Below, piece by piece: positions 54,740 to 64,000 of a stretch of 64,000 nucleotides of DNA. Origin of the DNA: Branchiostoma floridae (taxonomy: Eukaryota; Chordata; Leptocardii; Amphioxiformes; Branchiostomatidae); assembly GCF_000003815.2 (NCBI RefSeq), contig NW_023365716.1, forward strand, positions 222,410 through 286,409, in the 5' to 3' direction. Under the pieces are notes generated by a model. It was not told where the DNA came from. It did no database searches and worked only from the letters and a program-made list of their open reading frames with translations. The translations under genes were made by a program, and so were the position numbers. Numbering within the stretch: the first letter of the stretch is position 1; every line of letters starts with the position of its first letter.

Positions 54740-55600
54740 CAACATCAATCAATCATGCATGTAACAATCAAAACAACATGACTTACATGATTGGGACTTG
54801 TCATTTAGAGTGTTGTCATGTTGAACGCTAAGAGGGCTAGGATGCCTTCGTTAGGTTATAAGGAAACCACCGCAGACAAAGCAAAGCATTTCACTAGGAG
54901 TTACCCACCCCAAGACCCGGGAAGACCAGGTCGGCAAAACACAGGTCTTTAGTTTAAAGGTAGCAGAGTCTGGGACCTAGACCGTACAACATGGAGGCAC
55001 ATGCGAAGGTGGAGGGGGTCAATTTCTGGGCTTAGCGGTTCCTTTTAACTTGTGATTTTGCTAGTGACTAGTTTGCTAGTAACAATGACATGATAATTTA
55101 GCTGGCCTCAATTCTTGCATGAGTCTTAGGCACTGAATAATGTAAAAATCAGTAACAGACCAGTTCATAATTTTCTTTACCTTTGGAAAAGGATTGAAAA
55201 GAAAACAAACATTTTTCTGTGTAAAACAAAGTGCTGAAGACAAATCTAGCGTAAGAAAAAACGACTGAAATACCTTCAAGTTGCTTGTTGGAGACAGTTC
55301 AGACCTTGTTCGTTCCTCCACAATCACAAACGTGCAAGTTCTTCAACCACAACGTCTTTTCCTCACCCTCGAGACACCTTGACTCCTTGGCGTGTCTTCA
55401 AGACGTTAGGCCACCTGCAGAAGGAATCATCAGACCGTGACCGGACCACAAAAGTACGACCTATCACATTTTCCGAGCGTTTTGTGTGGCCGAGCGGAAC
55501 ACCGAAAGGTCGTAAAAAGGGCTATCATCAGATCCATGTAAGAGATAGCTGTGGAACTGAAGCGCTGTTATAGTACCTGTGAATCTAACACCGCGAAGTT
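54740..55600. other. no gene seen
   Basis: No domain-bearing ORF or recognisable repeat. Confidence 0.3.
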
Positions 55601-55604
55601 GTCA

Positions 55605-56260
55605 TGACAGATACGGGCGATTGTTTGTAAACGGCTTGCCTTTATTTTTTTTCGTATCGCCTTGCCCCAAGATGCAAACAAACACTACATAGAACAACAA
55701 AAAGGTGAAACACAGTAGCCCCATACTCTTTTAATAGTCGTAGGCGCAGTGTGTTGTTTTCAATTGTGTCTGGGGCATAGTTTTTGGAAATAAAGCCCAA
55801 CCATCGAGCTCTCCTTCCATCACCTTTTTGGTCCAAACCGGTGCCCATTTTTGTGGAGTAAAAGGTGCATACAAACACTACATAGACCAACAAGAACGCA
55901 GTGGTACTGAAGACTTTTATAGCCCTTGGGGTAGTGGGTTGTAATCAATTGTGTTTTGGACATAGTTTTGAAAGGTGGAGCCCAATCGTCTCCTTTTACA
56001 GCCTTTAATTCTCCAGCCGAAGTCGGGTACCCATTTTTACACCTGGGTGGAGTGAGGAAAACCATGTGAAGTGCATTTTCCAAGCGTGAGACAACAGATA
56101 CTGACGATTGTTTGTAAAGGGTCTGGCTTTGTTCCTGAGCGTATCGCCTGGCCTGGAGTTGTATACAAACACCACATAGAACAACGAACCCTCAACAAAA
56201 CGTTTACATAATGTGCTTTTGTCAAGTCATGCCCGAATGCAATGAAACAAGCAGGCAATA
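55605..56260. repeat. threefold diverged repeat
   Basis: ACAAACACTACATAGAACAA (55678), ACAAACACTACATAGACCAA (55872) and ACAAACACCACATAGAACAA (56163) each lie in similar flanks (GATTGTTTGTAAA upstream of the first and third; CAATTGTGT-TGG-CATAGTTTT after the first two). Minus strand 55975-56060 (GGGTACCCGACTTCGGCTGG) resembles a dispersed SINE-like element. Minus-strand ORFs over it look derived from the repeat. Confidence 0.55.
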
Positions 56261-56269
56261 ACAGTGAAA

Positions 56270-57845
56270 AAAGGTAAAAACATGTCTACTATAGATAACT
56301 ATATGATGTTTCTATATATATTTGACTTTTCCTTTAGAGGCATTTGCTAACGAATAGCCGCTTGTTTTTAACCTTATGTGGGCCTTGTGATTTTTAGACT
56401 AGTGATTGATGTAGAAAGATGAAAAAAACCGTTTTGTCCAGCCCTCTATGAGGCAAGGTACTACCAGAAAGACACACACAACACTGAATAAGGCGTACTA
56501 TGTCTAAGCCGGAGACTAGCAGAATCTGCTTGGACATGAAGTAAAATCAACCTCAAAGGCAGTAGAGCAAATGTATGTTGTGAAAACTATCAATACGACC
56601 ACCCTTGGGATGAATACTGTATCTAGTCTATGTGGAGAGGTTATCACTACAATGGTCTTATACTTGCGTCAACGAGAGAAATTCTATCTTTAAGTTAAAA
56701 ACCACCAAATAAATGATCAATGGCCATATAGTCCTTATGTAGAGGTGGTCACTTGTATGGGTTTGACTCTGTTTAAGAGGGCCTTTATAGTAATGACATT
56801 AGCCACTCTGATAATCCGGCCCTCGATATAATCCGGTTAGAAGGCAACTAACACTAAGAAGGCACTAAAGCCACCATTCTATACACTACGGCATGTTTGT
56901 TTGTAAACTGACTTAGTATTGTTCTTTTTGAGGATCATCTTGCCTCTAAATCGTTACAAAAATTATCACGACAAACAAGCTGTGATACTTTACATGAACA
57001 GTAAACAAAACCTCCACAAACAGGCAAGATGGTGGACGCGACACGGGTGACGCGGTTTATCGCAACTTGAACACAAACTTCGCTAACCGAAGACTTCTTG
57101 TGTTTATCAGCGTCTTAAATAAGACCCGACGTACCTGTGGTCTCATTCGTAGAGACGTTAGTCAGCCTGATAAGACGGAGGGTCATGCTTCATGGTGACC
57201 TTGAGGACCTCCACGCGGTCTTCACCAGACTACTTCACTCTTAATGTGGTTGTCAGCAGTTTTTATAGTCTCCACAACAGGCGTATCGGAGTCGTTTAAA
57301 TTTTACAACTTTGTCATCCTTTTAAACCAACTTATTTACCACGTTCTTGTTGCTCCCGAGTACTGGCATGCTATTGTTCTACATTATCATCTTCATAATT
57401 TTGTCAGTATTAAGACATTTTGTTTTTTATGCGGTATTGCGGTATCTAATAAGTCATTAACTTGGGTGAGATCTTTTTTGGCTTTGTCAAAATGCTAAAA
57501 GGAGACAAGTGTCATCTTTTGCTTTCATAAATATGGCTGACACTTGGTAATCCTACAAAGCAAGTAGCTACCCCCAAAATAGAATTTATTTAAAAAAAAA
57601 ATAGAATAAGAATTGACAGTACGATGAAAACTCCAAGACGCCTGGCGTGGAGACTAACACTACTTGTGTGTCAGTGATGTTGTCTCACTGCTAACAGTGT
57701 CTAACGGTTACTGTAAATATGTCACAGGTTACCAGGTAGTGGTATGGGCTTAGGCCAGAACAAATCATTTCATAGGTTCTCTGACATGTCACAGTGAAAA
57801 TGAACCAACAGGTTAGCATAAGAAAGAGAGAGCTGGTATCATATG
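56270..57845. other. no gene seen
   Basis: Short ORFs only (57244-57498 has no domain). Confidence 0.3.
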
Positions 57846-57847
57846 AC

Positions 57848-58024
57848 TACTGTAAATGCAGAAATGTTCGCGGTTTTCGCGCTGCAACTTAAAACCACTG
57901 CGAACATCTTTTCCATAGAAGTAAGAGGCTACAGTGCATGGTGCTACCGCGAACTTAAATCCACCTCGAACAGTCCTTTTCCCGCTACCGCGAAATTAAA
58001 TCCCCGCGAAATGCATTTACAGTA
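57848..58024. mobile_element. short TIR element (TACTGTAAATGC family), intact 177-bp copy
   Basis: Ends TACTGTAAATGCA and TGCATTTACAGTA. The interior is CpG-rich with repeated CGCGAAnTTAAAnCC blocks. Reference copy for those at 41872 and 43731. Confidence 0.8.
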
Positions 58025-58254
58025 TATCTACTCTGTGATGAAACTGTGTGGAAGGTACGTTGTCCATATGCATCTTCCAAAGCAGTTTTATATAACAAGC
58101 CAGATAACCACTTCGAAACGGCTAACTTAAGACTGCAAAAACGTTTACATACTAAACGATGAAAGACTCACAGACGTAAAAATCTTGATACAATCAAATG
58201 AGGGTACTCCTTTGTTACGATCTATTTTCTAATTGATTTTTTATGCATTCGAAG

Positions 58255-58525
58255 AGATGCCCAATCTTCTTACTTAAGTCGTCCAACCCCTTTATATATG
58301 AAAATGTTGGACAATTCATCTTCCACTGCTTACGGAAAAGAAGTCAAACCCATCAAATAGCTTAGGTGGAAATAGATTTAGTTTAGACGTTATTCCCTTT
58401 TGATTTATCTATGAATATCATTTCCCTTCTTTGTTAATTATGTTTATGTATACCACTACTACTTTACTTTGTATGCAATTAGCCCTCGGGCATGAATTTG
58501 CAATAAAGATTATTATTATATCTAA
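58255..58525 (+). mobile_element. LINE 3' end fragment, copy 2
   Basis: Coding tail (NPFIYENVGQFIFHCLRKRS) and 3' UTR ending CAATTAGCCCTCGGGCATGA, ATTTGCAATAAAG, ATTATTATA match 48340-48580. Confidence 0.65.
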
Positions 58526-58721
58526 AAATATGTTCAAATCTGCATTGGGCATCGGATCTCTGTAAAAAAAATGGCCAAAACCAGGTAATTACTTTGAAGT
58601 GGCTGTCAGCGCGTTCCGCTACAACCTGTCGGTCGAATCGGACACATATTGACACAACAAACTAATTATAACAAAAGAAGTGAAACAAATATCGTCAGGC
58701 TTGAATGAAGAACACGGGAGC

Positions 58722-58891
58722 ATGGCGTATCGCATGTCTTATGTCGTCACCAAGACGTACGGTGCGACAGGTGGCAGTTTGTTCTTTAAGGAGGCCTTTA
58801 TAAGACGCAGAGACGGTGGATATACTCTCGCTAAGACTGACGCGGAACTTGGTCAACAGCAAAAATTAGGATACTTGCCCTGTAAAGTCAG
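58722..58891 (+). CDS. candidate first exon, gene unknown
   Basis: ATG at 58722 opens 56 codons (MAYRMSYVVTKTYGATGG, then FFKEAFIRRRDGGYTLAK) to a strong donor GTCAG|GTGAGT, phase 2. A diverged copy of its 3' half lies at 58965-59075 (TTGTTCTTTAAGAAGGCC, then ACTCTCGCTAAGACTG), another partial exon duplication. No domain recognised and no second exon found. Confidence 0.25.
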
Positions 58892-59157
58892 GTGAGTCTG
58901 AGTGTCCTTATTTCATATTTTTATCTTTTTTATCTAAGGCGTCTAGAACTGGAATTTGACATGTAGGTGTTTGTTCTTTAAGAAGGCCCTTTCTAAGACG
59001 CAGAGACGGCAAATTTACTCTCGCTAAGACTGTCACTCCTTGGTCAACAATTGAAAAAGTGTACAGTTGCCTCGCAAGGCCGTTTTACTGTAGGTGGTTT
59101 TTCATTCATTTAATAGTACACTTAGGGCCCGTTCACATACGTCCAGAAAGCGTCGTA

Positions 59158-60553
59158 TACCCCTGTCACATTATCCACGATCTTCGGGCGTATCGATGGA
59201 AGATCGGCCATATTTAAGGTCGACAGAGGGTTACGCGTATTTTTTACATGAAAACTGCCCCTGTCACATAGGATCTATCTGACATGCGGTGTAGCCCAAG
59301 GTACTATCTTAGGTCCAATCATTTTCATGGCTTTGATCGACGGGGCAATTCGGGATGTACTTGACCGTTGGAAGTACGTTGATGATATGAATCTTGCACA
59401 AATGTGGTCTATCCGTCAACCCTGCACTCTTCAACTAACTTTGAACGACCTGACCGACTGGGTTAACGAGCACAGAATGAAATTAAACCCAAAGAAATGC
59501 AAAGTCCTACATGTTTGCTTTGCGAAGTCACCCCAACTACCGGAACCACTCACTCTGGAAGGTCATGCTCTAGAAACCGCGGTATCCGTCAAAGTCGTCG
59601 GTGTGACGGTTCAAAACGACCTGAGGTGGAACATTCACGTCAACAACATGACCTCAAGTGCAAACAGGAAACTGTATTTACTGCGCAGACTCAAACGTTT
59701 CGGTGTGTCGGTCGCCGATCTGACAACAGTGTTCACAGCATACATCCGTCCGGCACTGGAGTACGCGACCCCTGTATGGCACTCCTCCCTCACTGTGAAA
59801 CAAACCGCTAGCCTGGAACGCATCCAGAAGAGGGCTTGCAAGATCATTCTTGGGTCATGTTACCACAGCTACGAGTCAGCAATGGAGACTTTGAACCTCA
59901 CCACCTTGTCGGATCGACGGGTCAGCATTTGTCGTTCATTCGCCATGTCACTGTTAAACTCCGAGTTCCGGAACTGGCTACCTCCCCTTCGGCAAGACAT
60001 TTCTGGACGACAAACCCGAAACTCGCACAAACTGGATACCCCATTGTGTCGTCGAACACGTTATAAGAACTCACCAATCCCATACATGGTTGGACTTTTA
60101 AACTCTTAACGGTTCCTTGAAACCGATATTCTCACCTGGTCTCCGCTCATATTGTCTTTGTATTTTGATGTGTTCAGAGATTACCTGTAATCGATTCAGT
60201 TATTTTAATGTTTACAGATGTAATGTAACAGATAAAGAACACAGATGCCGTAAGACGTACCTGGCACTTAAAAGAAATCAGTGTTAGAATATTTTAATGG
60301 CTTATATTCTTATATGGATTAATGCCCTATATTGTTTTTAATGCAGTGCAGTGAAGTTGTGAAGTTCAGAACAATTCAGGATGTTACATCCTGCGAGTCT
60401 GTTCAATTTGAATAAACTTGAAACTTGAAACATATAAGCCATACTTTGTACCTTGTACAATTGTTGTGCAATAAAGTTATTATTATAAGCGAGGTTCGGG
60501 CGATTGCCGCAGACTCGTCGTCCGATCAATTGTCGCGCAATGTGACAGGGGTA
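59158..60553. mobile_element. TIR element (TACCCCTGTCAC), interrupted by a LINE
   Basis: The two ends match 54504-54735 throughout. At the point corresponding to CTGTCACATATAAGCC a LINE of about 1.16 kb is inserted, with ACATA present on both sides (59266-59270 and 60430-60434). Confidence 0.85.
59271..60429 (+). mobile_element. 5'-truncated non-LTR retrotransposon with partial reverse transcriptase
   Basis: From 59280 the frame reads CGVAQGTILGPIIFM (RT palm motif), YVDDM at 59380 (catalytic Asp pair), KLNPKKCKV, then GVTVQNDLRWN and the thumb/C-terminal region, ending at 60109. No endonuclease or RT fingers are present, because the element starts inside RT. The 3' end is GAATAAACTTGAAACTTGAA, a short repeat tail as in CR1/jockey-group LINEs rather than poly(A). 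The 279-codon frame is uninterrupted, so the insertion is fairly recent. It cannot be autonomous. Confidence 0.85.
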
Positions 60554-60589
60554 GTACAATAGCAATCTGAGCCATGCTGGAGTACGTAC

Positions 60590-60758
60590 ATGTATGTCCT
60601 GTCAAATGCAGCCGTGTTATGACGGAAAAGGCTATTGTCGGCGGCTGGTTGATTAGATCCGTTGATGTTCACAAACGTCATTGTCTGATGCGTGCCAGCT
60701 GCAGACATGCACAGGTCTCGCCAGGTTTCTCTTAGCGCAGACCCTCCAGTCAAATATG
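60590..60758 (-). CDS. exon-like ORF, gene unknown
   Basis: After GTTTGGGGCAG the minus strand is open (YLTGGSALRETWRDLCMS, then AAGTHQTMTFVNINGSNQPA, then NSLFRHNTAAFDRTY) to a GTACGT donor. Codon composition suggests a real exon. I do not recognise the family and found no partner exon. Confidence 0.3.
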
Positions 60759-60770
60759 CTGCCCCAAACC

Positions 60771-63640
60771 CAGATTTGTTTATTCACTTTTTTAAAGCTT
60801 CAAAAGCTTGATAAAAGCCATCAAAATCGCACAGAAAATCTACAAAGAATGTGACCGTCAAGAAGGAAATTATTCATACCCGAAAATCATTAATCTCCTT
60901 TTTAATTAAATTTTCCCCCAGAAATTAACAGTACCTCCTCCCTCATCCCAGTCGCACCGCCCAAACTTGAAAATGTAACAAAACGCTTCGCTACAAATCA
61001 AACATGACCAGTGGTGTCATTTTACAGAACAATCTTGTTCATAGTGTGTATGGTTTGGTCTTGAAGTTGAATGATGCACATGGTAGAATACACTAAGAGG
61101 TTTTGCGATCTGATAACGATACAATAAGATGTATGACTGGGGGCTTTCACACCTTTGCGCAGTGCATGATGGGACGCTAAACACGAAAGGGTGCCAGCTA
61201 TTCAGGTTAGTCGTCCTTAAATGCATGACGTTACTTCAAGTGGTAGTGTGAGACGGAGTGTTCAGGTGCCCCTTAACGACTTAAGGAACCGACAACACCT
61301 TAAGGTGGTCTGCAGAAGTAGAAGATAAAGGTTACCCTTTCACATCTAAGCTTAAGGTAAGTAGTGAGGATGTTTCTTTTTTTTCTAAGAGTCACAGAAG
61401 AACATTACGGGTTCTATGTTTCTGTGTTTCATTGACAGGTTGCTTCGGTTACTTGTTAGGGTTTCCGTGTGTGTGTATGTAAGGGGGGGGGGGGTAATTT
61501 TTCAGTGAGTAGTTTTACAGACAAACTATCCCGGTGACTACTAGTTATGCTCGGGTCAGTCAGTCAGTCAGTGAGATTTGAACATTTAGGCGTTTTCTGC
61601 TTCCTTACCTGACAACGTAGCCTGCCCCAGATTTTTTATTGTTTTTTAAAGAGTGAGGGTTTGCATGGGGGATCCCAACAATGTTTTACATTGAATTCAG
61701 AAGAACACCATGCTTATCATGCTAAAATCAAGGAAGACAATTTTCTAAAAAATTATACACAAATTTTGGTCTCGCTATGAGTAACGTGAATAAGATGGCT
61801 TTCCCTGCGAATTACGGGAAATGAAAACAGAGTTGTGTCTTACAACCATGGAAACCCTTAATAGTGGATATTCCGGTTGAACGGTGGAAGTATTTTACAA
61901 AAAGGTTACGCTATTAGCCGGGTCGTTGTTCTGACACAAAAGGCGTTGGTGCACCCAGGAAAATCGAATTATGGTTCCCTTTGTCGCATCGAAGAAGCTT
62001 ACAACATGTAGCAAACATAGTTGTGTATTTTAGTCAAATGATAACACGTTTACCGGAAATTCTTGCCCGAAGGCTAATGACAAGTGATACGAAAAACATT
62101 TTATTCATAACATCTTGTTCTTAATTGTATGTTCAATGTAATTGGAATGCTAACTCTAAATGTTCACTTGCAGAAAAGAAGTTTGATGTGTTAAACGTAA
62201 AAAAAAATCATTCATAAATGTATGGGATCTACTGTTAACCCTTAAGCTCACCTCCCAAAAAGGGCATTTTTTCCTTTGTATTGACGGAAATTGTGAGAAT
62301 GCTCTGATGACCTACAAATCTCTTTATTTACCAGAATAAGCCTTCACTAATCCCTTGACAAATTGGCTTTATGCTTCTCTGTAGATTTTTTAGAGTATAC
62401 GATATCTATAGTGTTGAACCTATATACGGGGTCAATCCATGCGAACCATAGACGTATTGGCAATATAGAAACAGTCCATCTGTTTGCATGGAAATTAGTG
62501 TTTCCTTTAAATATAATTTTATCACATTAAATATAATGTTATCATATTTTCGGTGACTTGTTTTTCATAAGGTACGAATTGTTACCGCGAGAAGGTCCAT
62601 ACTGGGTTTATGTTATGATAAAACAGAATTTTACTGTGCTACTTCCCGTTTTGTGCGTTGTCTCTTAAAGTGTTAGATGCGAAATACAGAAATAAGACGG
62701 AAAAAGATCATTTGACTTCAGTTTTATATAAAGTGTGAGGTGAACCTCCTTGTAAATAGCAAACAAACAAAAAAAGGTTCGTGAAGATTCATTATGCTAT
62801 TCCATGCTATGCCGGGCAAGTCCTGTTATGCTATTCCATCTTCACATAAGACTCTTAAGATCGGCTTTCTAGAAGCATTTCTTGCTTTATAAGACTCGGG
62901 AATGGGGAACCACTTTAGCAATAATCCTTGTCATTCTAGATACGTACAAAAGGTACGAAAACATCTCCTCTGTTGGCAGATTATGGCTTCCCTTTATGCA
63001 GGATATAATAGGAGATATTTGGTGGGACTAGAAATTGGGTCATCTGCTGTTCGGTATTGTGTCGGGGAGGAAGGGAGTGAAGGATTTTGCGTTACGTAAA
63101 CAAAACTACAACATTCTTCACTTATCAACTGTTGATGAAGATGCACACACAAAAGGCACAACGAAGTTGGTACGTAAAAAGGTATAACGAACCTACCCTG
63201 ACAAAGGTTAATGCCACATATCCAAACCGGGACCAAGCCGAGCTGTTTGTGGAAACGAAAAATAGAGAGGTATACGTAACAATATACACAAATAATATGC
63301 CCACGATTATTTTCTTCACGTCTCGTGTTGTTTACTGCCATTTATATTGTGTTCCCGAAAGCTTTCGGGCCCCTGTTTGCAAATGTGGCTACAAGATTAG
63401 ATGTGAATTACAAGATTAGAATCAAATGGATACTCATGATTTAAGTTGTTGTTCAGGACTGGCGTCTTACTCCCAACCATGGTCTGGAGAAGGTTTGAAG
63501 GCCATGGTCGGCCAAGTGTAACAGGGGCTTCCATCCATCAAATTATGAATTAATTTTCTCCCCCTCCCCTCACCCCCAATATCATACCGATCAGAACAGT
63601 GCTACGACAGTATGACGCCCTTCCTTTTAATTTCTCATTT
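60771..63640. other. no recognised gene
   Basis: A possible non-coding exon ends at CTTAAG|GTAAGT (61356). A G-run lies at 61483-61494. The ORF reaching 63419 starts only from TTG and has no domain. TATGCTATTCCAT is repeated at 62792 and 62828. Confidence 0.3.
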
Positions 63641-63649
63641 CATTGATAG

Positions 63650-63979
63650 ATGGAGCAAGTAACTAATTACTTCGGCAATCAAGTGATTGATTACGTACCA
63701 GTAACACCGCACGTTACTAACAAGTATCTCTGTAATATAGTCTATAGACATATACTCTATGCCTTTTATAATTTAGTCTCGTTTGTAACATACACGTGTG
63801 TCTTACATTTCATCCTCCGGCGCGGTTTGCACACACAGAGAAACAGTCTGTTTACTCAGGACTTATCGCTACTGCATGCGGAAAGCCCAAGTACTAATAG
63901 CCGTGGAGAAGTCGCCCACACAGAGCAACCGTTAGGGCTACGTCCGAAACGGAATTTCTCAACGACCAATCTTGTGTAG
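63650..63979 (+). CDS. hypothetical protein with one membrane-like segment
   Basis: ATG directly follows a possible acceptor (TTTCATTGATAG). 109 aa with a hydrophobic stretch (ILYAFYNLVSFVTYTCVLHF) and a basic tail ending PKRNFSTTNLV. No family recognised. The window ends 21 bases after the stop. Confidence 0.25.
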   Translation: MEQVTNYFGNQVIDYVPVTPHVTNKYLCNIVYRHILYAFYNLVSFVTYTCVLHFILRRGLHTQRNSLFTQDLSLLHAESPSTNSRGEVAHTEQPLGLRPKRNFSTTNLV

Positions 63980-64000
63980 ATGGCATTGCTGCCACTACGG

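Noticed and set aside
55642-56258. Minus-strand ORFs of 73-87 codons
   Set aside because: They fall on the threefold repeat, and the reading frames follow repeat similarity, not a protein domain.
59497-60066. Alternate-frame ORFs over the LINE
   Set aside because: Shadows of the reverse transcriptase frame at 59271-60109.

Overview
This window reads as chromosomal DNA from an amphioxus (Branchiostoma-like cephalochordate). The evidence is the gene content together with the repeat landscape. It holds multi-exon metazoan genes with GT-AG introns: a DEG/ENaC/ASIC channel, a single-pass membrane NHL-propeller protein, a CUB-serine protease and C2H2 zinc-finger exons. It also holds TTAGGG-type repeats, LINE, Penelope-like and mariner fragments, many short TIR elements, and a very high density of short local tandem duplications. 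Two 100-N assembly gaps are present (7541-7640 and 51498-51597). The species assignment is inference.

Layout. 1-5.6 kb: transposon debris (two Penelope-type GIY-YIG nuclease relics) and a triplicated unit. 5.85-7.03 kb (+): an intronless secreted CUB + trypsin-fold protein with broken protease signatures. 9-11.3 kb: a minisatellite and tandem duplications, one of which copies the start of the next gene. 11.3-14.7 kb (+): a five-exon type II membrane protein with a cytoplasmic NPxY tail and an extracellular NHL propeller, followed by three decayed copies of its last-exon end. 17-35 kb: a poor-quality region of small exons, duplicated exon pairs and decayed C2H2 zinc-finger sequence. 35-42.6 kb: tandem repeats, a small MPPKT-start exon, and a mariner relic nested in another TIR element. 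43.0-52.7 kb (-): a 12-exon ASIC-like channel whose exon phases I could join from exon 4 to the stop. 53-64 kb: TIR elements, LINE 3' ends, a 5'-truncated LINE reverse transcriptase inserted in a TIR element, and short unrecognised ORFs.

The main discovery candidate is the ASIC-like gene. At six of its twelve exons, one boundary of the exon (usually the 3' exon end with its splice donor, once the acceptor with the exon start) is repeated in the adjoining intron or 3' flank. Copy numbers run from one extra copy to about 25. Several copies keep an open frame, differ mainly at synonymous sites, and carry splice sites of matching phase. They could be in-frame cassette exons. The same kind of duplication is seen at both ends of the NHL gene and in the zinc-finger genes, so it looks like a local process rather than a property of one gene. 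False duplication from merging two divergent haplotypes during assembly is the main competing explanation for the low-copy cases.
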